A stretch of 35,491 nucleotides of DNA from an uncultured Coriobacteriaceae bacterium (GTDB lineage: Bacteria > Actinomycetota > Coriobacteriia > Coriobacteriales > Eggerthellaceae), in contig CACZAR010000012.1 in NCBI GenBank assembly GCA_902779135.1, positions 1 through 35,491 on the forward strand, read 5' to 3'. The notes below the pieces were generated by a model. That model was not told the origin of the DNA, did not search any database, and was given only the letters and a program-made list of their open reading frames with translations. Numbering within the stretch: the stretch's first letter is position 1; the number at the start of each line of letters is the position of its first letter. This document shows, piece after piece, positions 15,492-25,093 of this stretch. The translations under genes were made by a program, and so were the position numbers.

Positions 15492-16064
15492 CTATGACCG
15501 CAGCTTCGCGCGGCGTTTTTTCCAATCGGGCATGACGCGATCCATGATTGCACGGAACTCGGGGCCGTGACCTGGGACAAGAAGGTGCACGAGCTCATGG
15601 ACCACCACGTATTCAAGGCACTCGGGAGGATAGAGGGCGAGCACCACGTTGATGCAGATGCGGCCCGTCGACGGCTGACAACTCCCCCATCGTGATTTCA
15701 TCTTGCGGTAGGCAAGCTGGCCTGCTTTCACACCGAGGATCGGCTCCCACTGTTCGACGAGCGCGGGTACGAACGCCTCGACGACCTTGCGCCACTCGCG
15801 CACCTCGGACGGCGTCGCGCTCATGGCGCGAGCCATAGGGGTGTTCTCGGTTCTCTTCTGGGCCTTGAGCAGCCAGTCGTGCTTTTCCCGAACGATATCC
15901 TCAACATGCTCATCAGGCGTCGCGTACGGCACCGACACCTCGATACGCCCATCGGGTTGCACGCGAAGGTTCACGTTCTTGATGCGCTTCTTCTCGATGA
16001 CCCATACTTCCAGGTCGTCGACGAATATCAACCGCTTGCTCGGCATTCCCTCTATCCAGGGCAT
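15492..16064 (-). CDS. YgjP-like (DUF45/M48-type) zinc metallopeptidase domain protein
   Basis: 190 residues, normal length for the family. N-terminal beta-rich part (IKNVNLRVQPDGRIEVSVP), then RWGSC at 125-129 and the zinc motif HELVH at 156-160 with a third ligand His166 in LLVPGHGPEF. This is the WLM/SprT-like arrangement of YgjP. The family is presumed to be cytoplasmic proteases or nucleic-acid-associated peptidases; substrates are not known. GGCGGAG lies 6 nt before ATG 16064. It follows rsmI by 24 nt and is probably co-transcribed. Element B begins 3 nt past its stop. Confidence 0.88.
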   Translation of the reverse strand: MPWIEGMPSKRLIFVDDLEVWVIEKKRIKNVNLRVQPDGRIEVSVPYATPDEHVEDIVREKHDWLLKAQKRTENTPMARAMSATPSEVREWRKVVEAFVPALVEQWEPILGVKAGQLAYRKMKSRWGSCQPSTGRICINVVLALYPPECLEYVVVHELVHLLVPGHGPEFRAIMDRVMPDWKKRRAKLRS

Positions 16065-16088
16065 ATGTCTCTCCGCCTGATAGCCAAA

Positions 16089-16943
16089 CTAGGACTGCCC
16101 CTTTTTGGTTAATACCATCTCATAAGCTTCATTGCGGGAAATGCCGAATTCTTCTGCGATGGTCTTGGCAACGAGCTTTGGACGTTCACCTTGCGCGAGA
16201 AGCTCGGCGGCACGCTCTTCAGCACTCGCAGAGGCAGATGCATTCGCGGCAGACACCTCTTCGTCATTCGGCGCATCGATGACGAGAACAATCTCGCCTT
16301 TTATTGATTCGCGGGACTCGAACTGCTCTTTCACCTCGCCAATCGAACCGCGCACGATTTCCTCATGCAGCTTGGTGAGCTCGCGGCACACAGCGATTTC
16401 GCGATAGGGCAGCGATTCTCCAATGGAGGCAAGCGCGGAAACGAGCCTGTTTGGACTTTCGTAGAACACGAGTGCCGCATCGAGATCTTTAAGCGAGTCG
16501 AGCAGTTGCTTTCGAGCGGCATCTTTACGCGGGAAGAAACCTCCGAAATAGAAGTTGGTGCTCGTCGTGCCGCTTGCCACATAAGCAGTTGCCACGGCTG
16601 TCGGCCCGGGTAGCACTTCAACCGGAGCTCCAGCCTCACGAGCTACACGCACGAGTCGAAGCCCCGGGTCGGACACACCCGGCATACCGGCATCCGAGCA
16701 GTAGGCAATGGTCTCACCGGCGAGAACGCGCGCCGCGATTACGTCAGCGCGCTCCCCCACCAGATTCTCATCGAGCCGCTCGAGCCGTTTTCCCTCGATT
16801 CCGAGCGCAGCCAGCAGCTTGCCCGTCACGCGTGTGTCTTCAGCGCACACGACGTCAGCCGCACGCAGCGCCTCGAGCGCGCGAACCGTCATATCACCGA
16901 GGTTGCCCAAAGGCGTCGGGCATATGACCAGCTTGCCTGGCAT
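16089..16943 (-). CDS. rsmI: 16S rRNA (cytidine1402-2'-O)-methyltransferase RsmI
   Basis: 284 residues. Tetrapyrrole-methylase fold: PTPLGNLGDM at 9-18, AEDTR at 34-38, SDAGMPGVSDPG at 83-94, PGPTA at 112-116, FGGFFPRK near 143-150 and YESPNRL near 170. It 2'-O-methylates C1402 in the decoding centre with SAM. Residues 230-284 contain an Ala/Ser-rich linker and a helix-turn-helix-like tail (PKLVAKTIAEEFGISRNEAYEMVL) common in this family. AGGAGG is 5 nt before the ATG and sits only about 13 nt after the T-run of the upstream terminator, so start signals and terminator are packed together. Confidence 0.95.
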   Translation of the reverse strand: MPGKLVICPTPLGNLGDMTVRALEALRAADVVCAEDTRVTGKLLAALGIEGKRLERLDENLVGERADVIAARVLAGETIAYCSDAGMPGVSDPGLRLVRVAREAGAPVEVLPGPTAVATAYVASGTTSTNFYFGGFFPRKDAARKQLLDSLKDLDAALVFYESPNRLVSALASIGESLPYREIAVCRELTKLHEEIVRGSIGEVKEQFESRESIKGEIVLVIDAPNDEEVSAANASASASAEERAAELLAQGERPKLVAKTIAEEFGISRNEAYEMVLTKKGQS

Positions 16944-16954
16944 TCATTCCTCCT

Positions 16955-17035
16955 GCATAAAAACAAGTCGGTGCCCTGGTTTCTCTTGCAACACAGACCC
17001 GGTCTCTGTTGCAGCGGGAACCAGAGGCACCGACT
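16955..17035 (-). terminator. Very long terminator hairpin after the 1473-residue gene
   Basis: On the minus strand a nearly continuous hairpin from 17035 to 16966: AGTCGGTGCC outer stem, then CTGGTTCC/GAAACCAG-type and GCAAC/GTTGC inner stems and a GACC/GGTC tip, then TTGTTTTTATG. About 28-30 pairs with small bulges. It starts 11 nt after the stop of the activase-like gene and ends at the rsmI ribosome site. Confidence 0.85.
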
Positions 17036-17046
17036 CACACTAAACG

Positions 17047-20000
17047 TTAAGCCAAACCCGCTTCGAGATTGGCCTTTGCCACCGAAATCATCAGCTTGAT
17101 GCGGTTGAGCTGGTTGACCTCGCTGGCGCCGGGGTCGTAGTCGACTGCAACGATGTTGCTTGCCGGGTACTGGCGACGCAGCTCCTTGATGACGGCCTTG
17201 CCCACGACGTGGTTCGGCAGGCACGCAAACGGCTGCGCGCAGACCACGTTGGGCGTACCCGTGCGGATGAGCTCGATCATCTCAGCCGTGAGCAGCCAGC
17301 CCTCGCCCATCGAGTTGCACGTCGAGAGCACCTGCTCAGCGTATTCGCCCAACGTGAAGATGTCGGTCGGCTCCTCGAAGCGCTTCGACTTCTTCAGCGC
17401 ATCGGTCATGGGCTTGCGCATGGTGGCGAGCAACTGCAATGCGGCGCGCGCACCCATGGCGCCCTTGGCCGAACGGCCGAGCGGATCTTTCTGGAAGATG
17501 CGCCCAACGATGCCGAACAGGAAGAACTCGACCAGACCCGGCACGACCGCTTCGCAGCCTTCGCGCTCGATCACGTCGACCACCTGGTTGTTCGCCGTCG
17601 GGTGGAACTTAACCAGAATCTCGCCCACAACGCCGACGCGAGGTTTGGTGCCTTCACCCTTCAAGGGCATGGTGTCGAACTCCTCAATGATGGCGCGGCA
17701 TGTCTTGCCGAACTCGCGGCGGTTCGTTCCCTTCTTCACCTGCGCACGGCAAATGTCCATCCATTTGTCGAAGCGTTGCTGGGCATCGCCCTCCACCGTC
17801 TCGTACGGACGCGTGCGATAGAGCGCCATCATGAGCAGGTCGCCGTAGGAAAGCGCGTATACCGCCTGTTTGAGCATGGGAACCGTGAGGTCCCAACCCG
17901 AATTGTGTTCGTCGATATGGCCCTGCAACGCAAGCGAGATGACCGGCACATGGCCCAAACCAGCTGCCTTGAGTGCTTTGCGGATGAGTGCGATGTAGTT
18001 CGTCGCACGGCAACCGCCACCCGTCTGGGTGATGAGCACGGCCAAACGGTTGGTGTCGTAGCGACCGCTCGTGACTGCCTCCATGATCTGGCCGGTGACC
18101 AGGATGGACGGATAGCAAATGTCGTTGTTGACGTACTTGAGGCCTGCATCGACCGCGCCGTGGTCGACCGACGGCAACAGCTCGAGGTTGTAGCCATAGG
18201 CGTGGAAGATAGGCACGAGCAGTTCGAAGTGGTACGGGGCCATCTGGGGTGCCAAGATGGTGTAGCCCGAATCCTTCATTTCCTTCGTGAACTCGACGCG
18301 CGGGAACTCGGTCGAGATGATTTCCTCGACGGACGTGTAGGACTCTTCCTTGACCTCTTCGGTCGGGTTGAACTTGACCTGGGGCAATTCCTCGTTCACC
18401 TGGTCGCGCAAGGCAGCCAGCAGCGAACGCACGCGGATGCGTGCAGCGCCGAGGTTCGAAACCTCGTCGATCTTGAGAACGGTGTAGACCTTGCCCGCCG
18501 CCTCAAGGATTTCCTGCACCTGGTCGGTCGTGAGCGCGTCAAGGCCACAACCGAACGAGTTCAGCTGAATGAGGTCGAGGTCCTTGCGTTGCGTTGCCAC
18601 CTTAGCCGCAGCGTATAGGCGCGTGTGGTACATCCACTGGTCGACCACGCGGATGGGACGCTCGAGCGTGCCCAGATGCGCGATGGAGTCTTCGGTGAGC
18701 ACCGCCAGGCCGAAGCTGGTCAGCAGCTCGGGGATGGCGTGGTTGATTTCGGGATCGTTGTGGTACGGACGTCCGGCCAGCACGATTCCGTGCGTGCCGG
18801 TTTCTTCCATCCACCTCAGCGTCTCTTCGCCCTTGGCCCTCATGTCGCGCTTGAACTTCTCGTCTTCGGCCCAGGCCTCGTCGACGGCAGCATCAATCTC
18901 GGCACGAGTCGGCAGCTTCGCGTGCCGCTCGATAACGCTTCTATACGTTTCAGTCAGCTCGAAGAGCAAGCGTTTCTTCAGGTGGTCCTTCTTGTCGTAG
19001 GGCAACCACGGGTTCAGGAACGCAGGAGCGTCGGGTTCACGCAGCTCGTCGATGTTGAGGCGCAGCGCCTCGGAGTAGCTTGCGACGATCGGGCAGTTGT
19101 AGTGGTTGCCAGCACCTTCGTCTTCCTGGCGCTCCCATTTGGCGCAGGGCATCCAGATGAAGTCAGGGTTCTTCTCGAGCAGGTTCATCACGTGGCCGTG
19201 CGAAAGCTTCGCGGGATAGCACACCGACTCGGACGGCATGGACTCGATGCCCGCCTCGTAGGTTTTCTTAGTTGAGGCGTCGGAGAGAATGACGCGGAAA
19301 CCGAGTTTGGTGAAGAACGTGAACCAGAACGGGTAGTTCTCGTACATGTTGAGCGCACGCGGGATGCCCACCGTGCCGCGAATGGCATTTTCGGCAGCGA
19401 GCGGCTCGTAGTCGAACAGTCGATGGGCTTTGTAGTCGAAGAGGTTCGGCACGTCGGACTTCTCGTCGACGGAACCGGCACCCTTCTCACAGCGGTTGCC
19501 CGTGATGAAACGACGGTGTTTGCCGTTCTCGTCCTTGCCGAAATCGTTGATGGTCAGCAGGCAATGGTTCGAGCAACGCTTGCAGCGCGCCGTGCGATGC
19601 GTGGGATTGAGCGCTCCCAGCTGCTCGAGCGTGAGCAGCGTGGTCGGCACGCCTTCGGCAGCGCGGTCGCGTGCGAGTAGAGCCGCACCGTAGGCACCCA
19701 TGTTGCCTGCGATATTCGGACGCACGGCATCCACTCCGGCAAGCTGCTCGAACGAACGCAGCACGGCATCGTTGAGGAACGTGCCGCCTTGCACGATGAC
19801 ATGCTCGCCCACGTCGTGCGGGTCGCGGATCTTGATGACCTTGAACAGTGCGTTCTTGATGACGGAAAGGGCCAGACCAGCAGCGATGTCGCCGACCGTC
19901 GCACCTTCCTTCTGCGCTTGCTTGACGCGGCTGTTCATGAACACGGTGCAGCGGCTTCCCAAATCAACAGGATGCTCGGCCTCGATGGCGGTCTGAGCGA

Positions 20001-21468
20001 ACTCGGACACGTCGAGCCCCAAGCCGCTCGCGAAGCTCTCGATGAAGCTTCCGCAGCCGGACGAGCATGCCTCGTTTAGCATGATGTGGTCGATGACGCC
20101 GTCTTTCACGCGCAGGCACTTCATGTCCTGACCACCGATGTCGAGGATGAACTCGACGTTGGGCAGCATTTCGCGTGCACCGCGCAGGTGAGCAACGGTC
20201 TCGATCTCGCCGGAATCGACGCGCAGCGCCTCGAGCAGCAAACCCTCGCCGTAGCCCGTGACCGTCGAATGCTCGATCGTGATAGGTTTTTCGCCGATTT
20301 CGGCGTAGAGCTTTTCGAGGGCCGTGCGGGCGCAACCGAGCACGTCGCCCTTGTTGGACACGTAGTGGCTCCAAAGAATCTTGCCGTCTTCGCTGATGAG
20401 AACGGCCTTGAACGTGGTTGAGCCAGCGTCGATGCCAAGGTAAGCCGATCCTTCGTACGTGGCGAGATCGGCCGTTTCAACCTTTTCGGAATCGTGACGA
20501 CGCTTGAACTCCTCGTAATCCTGAGGTGAGGCGAACAGCGGGTCGAGGCGCGTGACCTCCGAACCTTGAACATCGCCCAAGTTGTGCAGGCGCTCTATGA
20601 CGTCGTTGAGGCGCTCTATCTTCATCGTGTCGGACTTGCCACCGGCAACCGCACAGCCACTCGCCACGAACAGATGCGCATTCTCGGGAACGATGATGTG
20701 CTCGTCGTCGAGGTTAAGCGTCTCATAGAAGCGTTTGCGCAGTTCGGGGAGATACTGCAACGGGCCACCCAAGAACGCGATGTGACCGCGGATCGGTCGG
20801 CCGCACGCAAGGCCGCTGATGGTCTGCGTGACGACTGATTGGAAAATGGAGGCCGCGATGTCTTCCTTGCGTGCACCCTCGTTGAGCAGGGGCTGCACGT
20901 CGGTCTTGGCGAACACGCCGCAGCGGCTCGCAATCGGGTAGATGGTCGTGTGGCTCTCGGCCAACTTGTTCAGACCGCCCGCATCGGTGTCGAGCAGCGC
21001 AGCCATCTGGTCGATGAACGCACCAGTGCCACCGGCGCAGGTGCCGTTCATGCGCTGTTCGATCGATTGACCGAAGTAGATGATCTTCGCATCCTCACCG
21101 CCAAGCTCGATTGCGACATCGGTTTTGGGGATGAACGTCTCGACGGCGGTCTTGCTGGCGATGACCTCTTGCACGAATTCCACGTCGAGCCACTTGGCCA
21201 GAAGCAGGCCGCCCGAACCGGTGATGGCAAGCGCAGCGCGTTCGTTGCCGTACTCAACGGCAGCAGCCTCGAGAACCTGCGCGATGGTCGCACGCACGTC
21301 GGAGTGATGGCGTTCGTAAATGGACCAGACGACCTGGTCTTCTGCATCGAGAATTGCAAGCTTGACCGTGGTCGAGCCAACGTCGATGCCGATACGCAAT
21401 GCATCTCCCACCGGCGAGAGCGCCACCGCCGACGGGATCTCGATGTATTCCTTGCCCTTGTATTTCAT
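17047..21468 (-). CDS. Giant acyl-CoA dehydratase activase-like protein (BadF/BadG/BcrA/BcrD family with DUF2229)
   Basis: 1473 residues from ATG 21468 (GAAGGCGG lies 6 nt upstream; the ATG at 21474 would be too close). Two ASKHA ATPase domains: about 26-290 ([17 protein letters not shown]) and about 342-603 ([15 protein letters not shown]). Each keeps the cluster cysteines of 2-hydroxyglutaryl-CoA dehydratase activator Hgd[12 protein letters not shown] and SRCGVF in the first, [11 protein letters not shown] and SRCTVF in the second. CKRCSNHC near 629-636 and RCEKGAG near 660 add iron-sulfur ligands. Residues about 700-930 are DUF2229-like; the C-terminal third ([20 protein letters not shown]) resembles the HgdB/COG3581 reductase part. 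ATP hydrolysis probably drives low-potential electron transfer to an internal cluster. Substrate unknown. Single gene with its own terminator. Confidence 0.9.
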   Translation of the reverse strand: MKYKGKEYIEIPSAVALSPVGDALRIGIDVGSTTVKLAILDAEDQVVWSIYERHHSDVRATIAQVLEAAAVEYGNERAALAITGSGGLLLAKWLDVEFVQEVIASKTAVETFIPKTDVAIELGGEDAKIIYFGQSIEQRMNGTCAGGTGAFIDQMAALLDTDAGGLNKLAESHTTIYPIASRCGVFAKTDVQPLLNEGARKEDIAASIFQSVVTQTISGLACGRPIRGHIAFLGGPLQYLPELRKRFYETLNLDDEHIIVPENAHLFVASGCAVAGGKSDTMKIERLNDVIERLHNLGDVQGSEVTRLDPLFASPQDYEEFKRRHDSEKVETADLATYEGSAYLGIDAGSTTFKAVLISEDGKILWSHYVSNKGDVLGCARTALEKLYAEIGEKPITIEHSTVTGYGEGLLLEALRVDSGEIETVAHLRGAREMLPNVEFILDIGGQDMKCLRVKDGVIDHIMLNEACSSGCGSFIESFASGLGLDVSEFAQTAIEAEHPVDLGSRCTVFMNSRVKQAQKEGATVGDIAAGLALSVIKNALFKVIKIRDPHDVGEHVIVQGGTFLNDAVLRSFEQLAGVDAVRPNIAGNMGAYGAALLARDRAAEGVPTTLLTLEQLGALNPTHRTARCKRCSNHCLLTINDFGKDENGKHRRFITGNRCEKGAGSVDEKSDVPNLFDYKAHRLFDYEPLAAENAIRGTVGIPRALNMYENYPFWFTFFTKLGFRVILSDASTKKTYEAGIESMPSESVCYPAKLSHGHVMNLLEKNPDFIWMPCAKWERQEDEGAGNHYNCPIVASYSEALRLNIDELREPDAPAFLNPWLPYDKKDHLKKRLLFELTETYRSVIERHAKLPTRAEIDAAVDEAWAEDEKFKRDMRAKGEETLRWMEETGTHGIVLAGRPYHNDPEINHAIPELLTSFGLAVLTEDSIAHLGTLERPIRVVDQWMYHTRLYAAAKVATQRKDLDLIQLNSFGCGLDALTTDQVQEILEAAGKVYTVLKIDEVSNLGAARIRVRSLLAALRDQVNEELPQVKFNPTEEVKEESYTSVEEIISTEFPRVEFTKEMKDSGYTILAPQMAPYHFELLVPIFHAYGYNLELLPSVDHGAVDAGLKYVNNDICYPSILVTGQIMEAVTSGRYDTNRLAVLITQTGGGCRATNYIALIRKALKAAGLGHVPVISLALQGHIDEHNSGWDLTVPMLKQAVYALSYGDLLMMALYRTRPYETVEGDAQQRFDKWMDICRAQVKKGTNRREFGKTCRAIIEEFDTMPLKGEGTKPRVGVVGEILVKFHPTANNQVVDVIEREGCEAVVPGLVEFFLFGIVGRIFQKDPLGRSAKGAMGARAALQLLATMRKPMTDALKKSKRFEEPTDIFTLGEYAEQVLSTCNSMGEGWLLTAEMIELIRTGTPNVVCAQPFACLPNHVVGKAVIKELRRQYPASNIVAVDYDPGASEVNQLNRIKLMISVAKANLEAGLA

Positions 21469-21507
21469 GAACATCCGCCTTCATACTCGGGTGTTTTTAG
21501 TCTTTAA

Positions 21508-21526
21508 CCTTGTTATTGTACCAAGG
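21508..21526 (-). promoter_or_regulatory. Candidate promoter/operator of the activase-like gene
   Basis: CCTTG (21508-21512) and CAAGG (21522-21526) form an inverted repeat with a 9-nt spacer that contains a minus-strand TACAAT -10 box, about 45 nt before the start codon. A repressor bound here would block the promoter. No clear -35 is seen. The rest of the gap to 21649 contains only weak short stems. Confidence 0.4.
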
Positions 21527-21649
21527 AAGACGTGCGGTCACCGAGCCGTTAGGCAAACGCCACAAGGGATGAAGAATCACGACGAGTCGTGCGTCGAGGG
21601 GGACAGTTCTCTTGACGCAATCGCCCCTCTAGTACGCAGTAGGCAAGCT

Positions 21650-23014
21650 TTAGTTCTTGAGCGAGTTCAACGGTGCGGGCATACGGCCACCACGATGAGC
21701 GAACACGGTGCCGGCATGGTTGTTCACGGGCATGATCGGCGCATAACCAAGCAAGCCGCCGAAGTTGAGGCGATCGCCGACCTTCTTGCCGATTGCGGGG
21801 ATGAGGCGCACGGCAGTGGTTTTGTTGTTGATCATGCCAATTGCGCATTCGTCCGCGATGATGCCGAATATCGTCTCTTGTGACGTATCGCCAGGAATCG
21901 CAATCATATCGAGACCAACCGAACACACGCAGGTCATAGCCTCGAGCTTCTCAAGCGAGAGCGCACCAGCCTCGGCAGCGCGAATCATGCCGGCGTCTTC
22001 GGAAACGGGAATGAAGGCACCGGAGAGACCACCAACGGAGCTGGATGCCATGACGCCGCCCTTCTTGACCGCATCGTTGAGCATGGCGAGCGCAGCCGTC
22101 GTGCCGGGGCCACCGCACGTCCCCACCCCGATGGCTTCGAGGATCTCGGCCACCGAGTCGCCTTCGGCAGGCGTGGGGGCAAGCGACAAGTCGAGAATGC
22201 CCTTCTGAACACCGAGGCGCTTCGACGCCTCACGTGCCATCAACTCGCCGGCGCGGGTAATCTTAAAAGCAGTTGCCTTGATTTCCTCTGCCACGGTAGT
22301 CAGGTCAGCATCGTCGGGCATACCTGCAAGCACGGCGCGCACAACGCCAGGGCCGGAAACGCCAACGTTGATGACTTCGTCAGCTTCGCCCGAACCGTGG
22401 AATGCGCCTGCCATGAAGGGGTTGTCCTCGACGGCATTGCAGAACACGACGAGCTTACCAGCGCCAATGCAATCGCGATCGGCGGTGAGCTCGGCGGCTT
22501 TCTTGATGATTCCCGCCATTTTGTAGGCAGCATCCATGTTGATTCCCGCACGAGTCGAGCCGACGTTGACCGAAGAGCACACGAAATCGGTAGTGGCCAG
22601 CGCCTCGGGAATCGATTCCATGAGCTTGTTGTCAGCCTTCGAGGTGCCTTTGTGCACGAGGGCGGAAAACCCTCCGACGAAGTCGACGCCCACCTGCTTG
22701 GCAGCACGATCCATCGCCTGCGCGATGGGAGACAGGTCGCTTTGAGTAACGGCAGCACAGATTTCGGCAACAGGGGTGACCGATATGCGCTTGTTGACGA
22801 TGGGAATGCCGAATTCGCGTTCGAGCTGCTCGACTGTGGGAACGAGCTTTTCAGCCGCAGTGGTCATGCGGTCGTAAACCTTGAGCGCCACGGTGTGGAC
22901 GTCGGCATCCGTGCAACCACGCAAGTTCATTCCCAAGGTGACAGTGCGGATGTCGAGGTGCTGTTCGGCGACCATCGCCAGTGTTTCGGCAACTTCTGCA
23001 GGGGTGATTTGCAT
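21650..23014 (-). CDS. PFL/DUF711 family protein (UPF0210)
   Basis: 454 residues, the usual length of DUF711 proteins. Family text: [14 protein letters not shown] near 21-34, [11 protein letters not shown] near 75-85, [12 protein letters not shown] near 111-122, [12 protein letters not shown] near 152-163, [11 protein letters not shown] near 218-228, [11 protein letters not shown] near 313, and [24 protein letters not shown] near 405-428. The fold is distantly related to pyruvate formate-lyase, but the glycyl-radical loop is not seen and the reaction is unknown. It is often next to an ACT-domain (UPF0237) gene; none is present here. AAGGAAG precedes the ATG and tlyA ends 18 nt upstream, so they form an operon. 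Confidence 0.92.
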   Translation of the reverse strand: MQITPAEVAETLAMVAEQHLDIRTVTLGMNLRGCTDADVHTVALKVYDRMTTAAEKLVPTVEQLEREFGIPIVNKRISVTPVAEICAAVTQSDLSPIAQAMDRAAKQVGVDFVGGFSALVHKGTSKADNKLMESIPEALATTDFVCSSVNVGSTRAGINMDAAYKMAGIIKKAAELTADRDCIGAGKLVVFCNAVEDNPFMAGAFHGSGEADEVINVGVSGPGVVRAVLAGMPDDADLTTVAEEIKATAFKITRAGELMAREASKRLGVQKGILDLSLAPTPAEGDSVAEILEAIGVGTCGGPGTTAALAMLNDAVKKGGVMASSSVGGLSGAFIPVSEDAGMIRAAEAGALSLEKLEAMTCVCSVGLDMIAIPGDTSQETIFGIIADECAIGMINNKTTAVRLIPAIGKKVGDRLNFGGLLGYAPIMPVNNHAGTVFAHRGGRMPAPLNSLKN

Positions 23015-23032
23015 ATCAGTTCTTCCTTGCTC

Positions 23033-23767
23033 TTACTGCTTCACTGCGCGTATCAGGTACTCAATATTACCTGATTGCTTGCCCTTGATGGGTGATTCCA
23101 TGACACCTGTGCAATGGAAGCCGGCGGCCTCGAGCGCATCGCTCACTTCCTCGACGGTGCGCACACGGACCGACTCATCTTGGACAACGCCTTTCTCGTC
23201 CGTCTCCTCGTGTGCCGACTCGAATTGGGGTTTCACAAGCCCGATGAAAACCGATCCTTCTCGGGAAAGGGCTGCAAACGTGGGAGCGAGCTGCGCGAGT
23301 CCGATGAAGCTCAGATCGGCTACGAGCAGATCGAACGGCGCTCCGATGGTTGAGGGGTCGGCTGTGCGGATGTTCGTGCGCTCGAATACGCGGACGCGCG
23401 GATTTTGCCGCAACTTCCAGTTCAGATCGCCATACCCCACGTCAATCGCCGCAACCGACGCAGCGCCGGCCTGAAGCAGGCAATCGGTGAAACCGCCATG
23501 CGAGCAACCGATGTCTGCGCAATCAAGCCCTTCAACCGTCTGGTCAAATGCGTCGAGTGCCGCTTGGAGCTTCACTCCCCCGCGCGTGACGAAACGCCCG
23601 CGCTCCTTGACCCATATGTCCGCATCAGGCGAAACCTTGAGAGCCGCGCTGGTCGCATAAACATCGTCAACCTTGACTTCATGCGCCAGCACGACCCTCA
23701 GCGCCTCTTCTTCAGATTCGCAAAGGCCCCGCTCAACGAGCAATGTGTCGAGTCTCATTTTCTTCAT
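23033..23767 (-). CDS. tlyA: TlyA-family rRNA 2'-O-methyltransferase
   Basis: 244 residues from ATG 23767 (MKKMRLDTLLVERGL). A second in-frame ATG at 23758 is possible; both have weak ribosome sites. The longer frame to 23908 is rejected because it translates through element C. S4 RNA-binding domain 4-62, RGGVKL with Lys66 at the domain link, SAM motif DIGCSHGGFTDCLL near 85-98, LLVADLSFI near 155-163 and GLVKPQFE near 186-193, giving the K-D-K-E catalytic set of FtsJ-like enzymes. TlyA methylates 16S C1409 and 23S C1920 in actinobacteria, and its loss gives capreomycin resistance in mycobacteria. Co-transcribed with the DUF711 gene. Confidence 0.93.
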   Translation of the reverse strand: MKKMRLDTLLVERGLCESEEEALRVVLAHEVKVDDVYATSAALKVSPDADIWVKERGRFVTRGGVKLQAALDAFDQTVEGLDCADIGCSHGGFTDCLLQAGAASVAAIDVGYGDLNWKLRQNPRVRVFERTNIRTADPSTIGAPFDLLVADLSFIGLAQLAPTFAALSREGSVFIGLVKPQFESAHEETDEKGVVQDESVRVRTVEEVSDALEAAGFHCTGVMESPIKGKQSGNIEYLIRAVKQ

Positions 23768-23783
23768 GAGAGAAAGTATATCC

Positions 23784-23902
23784 AAGAAAAAAGCTCCGTT
23801 TGAAGGCCACGGTTCCTTCGCCGCTTGTGAGACACAATCTATAAATACATATAGACGAGTCGAACTGCTGTAGGCGAAGGACCCGTTGCCTTCAAACGGA
23901 GC
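23784..23902 (-). repeat. 3'-end structured element, copy C, with terminator T-run
   Basis: Arms 23793-23822 and 23873-23902 pair in 28 of 30 positions and enclose a 50-nt core (23823-23872) with both shared boxes and a central TCTAT/ATAGA stem. It begins 14 nt after the asd stop and, read in asd's direction, ends in TTTTTTCTTGG (23792-23782). So this copy is also a good intrinsic terminator for asd, unlike A and B. The tlyA start follows 17 nt later. Confidence 0.85.
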
Positions 23903-23916
23903 GAGCAATCGAGCGC

Positions 23917-24963
23917 TTACGGCAACAACAGCTTCGCAATCTGAACGGCGTTGAGAGCGGCGCCTTTGCGAATCTGGTCACCTACACACCAGAACTGCAG
24001 GCCGTTCTCAATGGTAGGATCCTTGCGAAGGCGGCCGACGTAGACGTCGTTCGTGCCCTCGAGCATGCCGGGCATCGGGTAAACCTTGTTGTCGGGGTCG
24101 TCCATGACGGTGACGCCGTCGAATGTCTCGAGCGCCTCGCGGGCCTGCTCGACCGTGATCGGCTCGGCAAAGTCGACGTCCACCGATTCGGCATGGCAGC
24201 GAAGCGACGGCACGCGCACGCAGGTCGGTGCGACGGCGATGTCGGCATGGAAGATCTTCTTGGTCTCGACGACCATCTTCCACTCTTCCTTGGTCGAACC
24301 GTCCTCGAGGAACACGTCGATGTGCGGTATGCAGTTGAAAGCGATCTGATGGGCGAAAGCCGAGATGGTCAGCTCGTCGCCACGCTTGCCGTCGAGGAAC
24401 TCCTGCGTCTGGTCGTAGAGCTCCGCCATCGCGGGAGCACCCGCACCACTGGCAGCCTGGTACGAAGACACGACAACGCGCTTGATGGGCGACACGTCAT
24501 GCAGGGCCTTGAGAGGAAGCGCCATGATGATGGTCGTGCAATTCGGGTTCGCAATGACACCGTTGTGCCAGGATGCGTCGTCGGGGTTGACCTCGGGAAC
24601 GATCAGCGGCACATCGTCTTCCATGCGGAAGGCGCTCGAGTTGTCGATCATGACGGCACCAGCGGCAGTGACCGCTTCGCGCATCTGCTTGGACACGCTT
24701 GCTCCAGCAGAGAACAGTGCAATGTCGACACCCTCAAATGCTTCGGGGGTCATCTCCTGCACGGTCAGCTCGCCAGCGGGAACCTGACCGCAACCCTTGA
24801 ACTCGATCTTCTTACCTGCAGAACGCGCACTTGCCAGAGCGCGCACTTCACTTGCGGGGAAATCGAGGTCGTGCAGCACGTTCATGAACTCCTGACCCAC
24901 GGCGCCCGTCGCTCCTGCAACGGCCACTACGGGATTGGCAGGCATTTTCTTGTTCCAAGTCAT
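23917..24963 (-). CDS. asd: Aspartate-semialdehyde dehydrogenase
   Basis: 348 residues. It reduces aspartyl-4-phosphate with NADPH to aspartate semialdehyde, the branch point to lysine/diaminopimelate, threonine and methionine. NADP-binding VAVAGATGAVGQEF at 13-26; catalytic Cys142 in ANPNCTT (138-144); substrate-binding SSYQAASGAG near 165-174; catalytic His in RCHAESVDV near 256. GCxxG-type text KGCGQVPAGE near 56-65 marks the Gram-positive-like class. AAGGAGA lies 5 nt before the ATG. The partner kinase lysC is in the same window, 8 kb away, not in the same operon. Its 3' end is element C. Confidence 0.96.
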   Translation of the reverse strand: MTWNKKMPANPVVAVAGATGAVGQEFMNVLHDLDFPASEVRALASARSAGKKIEFKGCGQVPAGELTVQEMTPEAFEGVDIALFSAGASVSKQMREAVTAAGAVMIDNSSAFRMEDDVPLIVPEVNPDDASWHNGVIANPNCTTIIMALPLKALHDVSPIKRVVVSSYQAASGAGAPAMAELYDQTQEFLDGKRGDELTISAFAHQIAFNCIPHIDVFLEDGSTKEEWKMVVETKKIFHADIAVAPTCVRVPSLRCHAESVDVDFAEPITVEQAREALETFDGVTVMDDPDNKVYPMPGMLEGTNDVYVGRLRKDPTIENGLQFWCVGDQIRKGAALNAVQIAKLLLP

Positions 24964-25036
24964 CGCGTTCTCCTTAAGCTGTATCTAACAGGAACGTTGG
25001 TAAGATAGTAGCCGTTCAAAGCCGCCAATGCGTGCG

Positions 25037-25070
25037 GGAAAAGAAAAGCGGCCCGGAAAACCAGGCCGCT
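25037..25070 (-). terminator. Rho-independent terminator of the M28-like gene
   Basis: AGCGGCC, 10-nt loop, GGCCGCT (7 pairs), followed on the minus strand by TTTTCTTTTC. It starts about 23 nt after the stop of the M28-like gene and before the asd leader. Confidence 0.85.
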
Positions 25071-25093
25071 GAAACGCATTTTTAACATGACTT

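Noticed and set aside
17209..18618. Open frame of 469 codons opposite the activase-like gene
   Set aside because: Antisense shadow with no start signal.
21541..21625. Possible pseudoknot (GAGGGG/CCCCTC crossing TGCGTC/GACGCA) downstream of the DUF711 gene
   Set aside because: The second 3' strands abut with no connecting loop, which is not a workable H-type geometry; chance pairing is likely.
23823..23872. tRNA-like T-loop (GTTCGACTC) in the core of copy C, as a possible attachment site
   Set aside because: Copies A and B do not keep the T-loop sequence, and no acceptor or anticodon arm can be drawn.
15231..23902. Integron attC sites as the explanation of the three 3'-end elements
   Set aside because: They are imperfect palindromes with conserved ends, but the RYYYAAC/GTTRRRY boxes and an integrase gene are absent, and the flanking genes are not cassettes.
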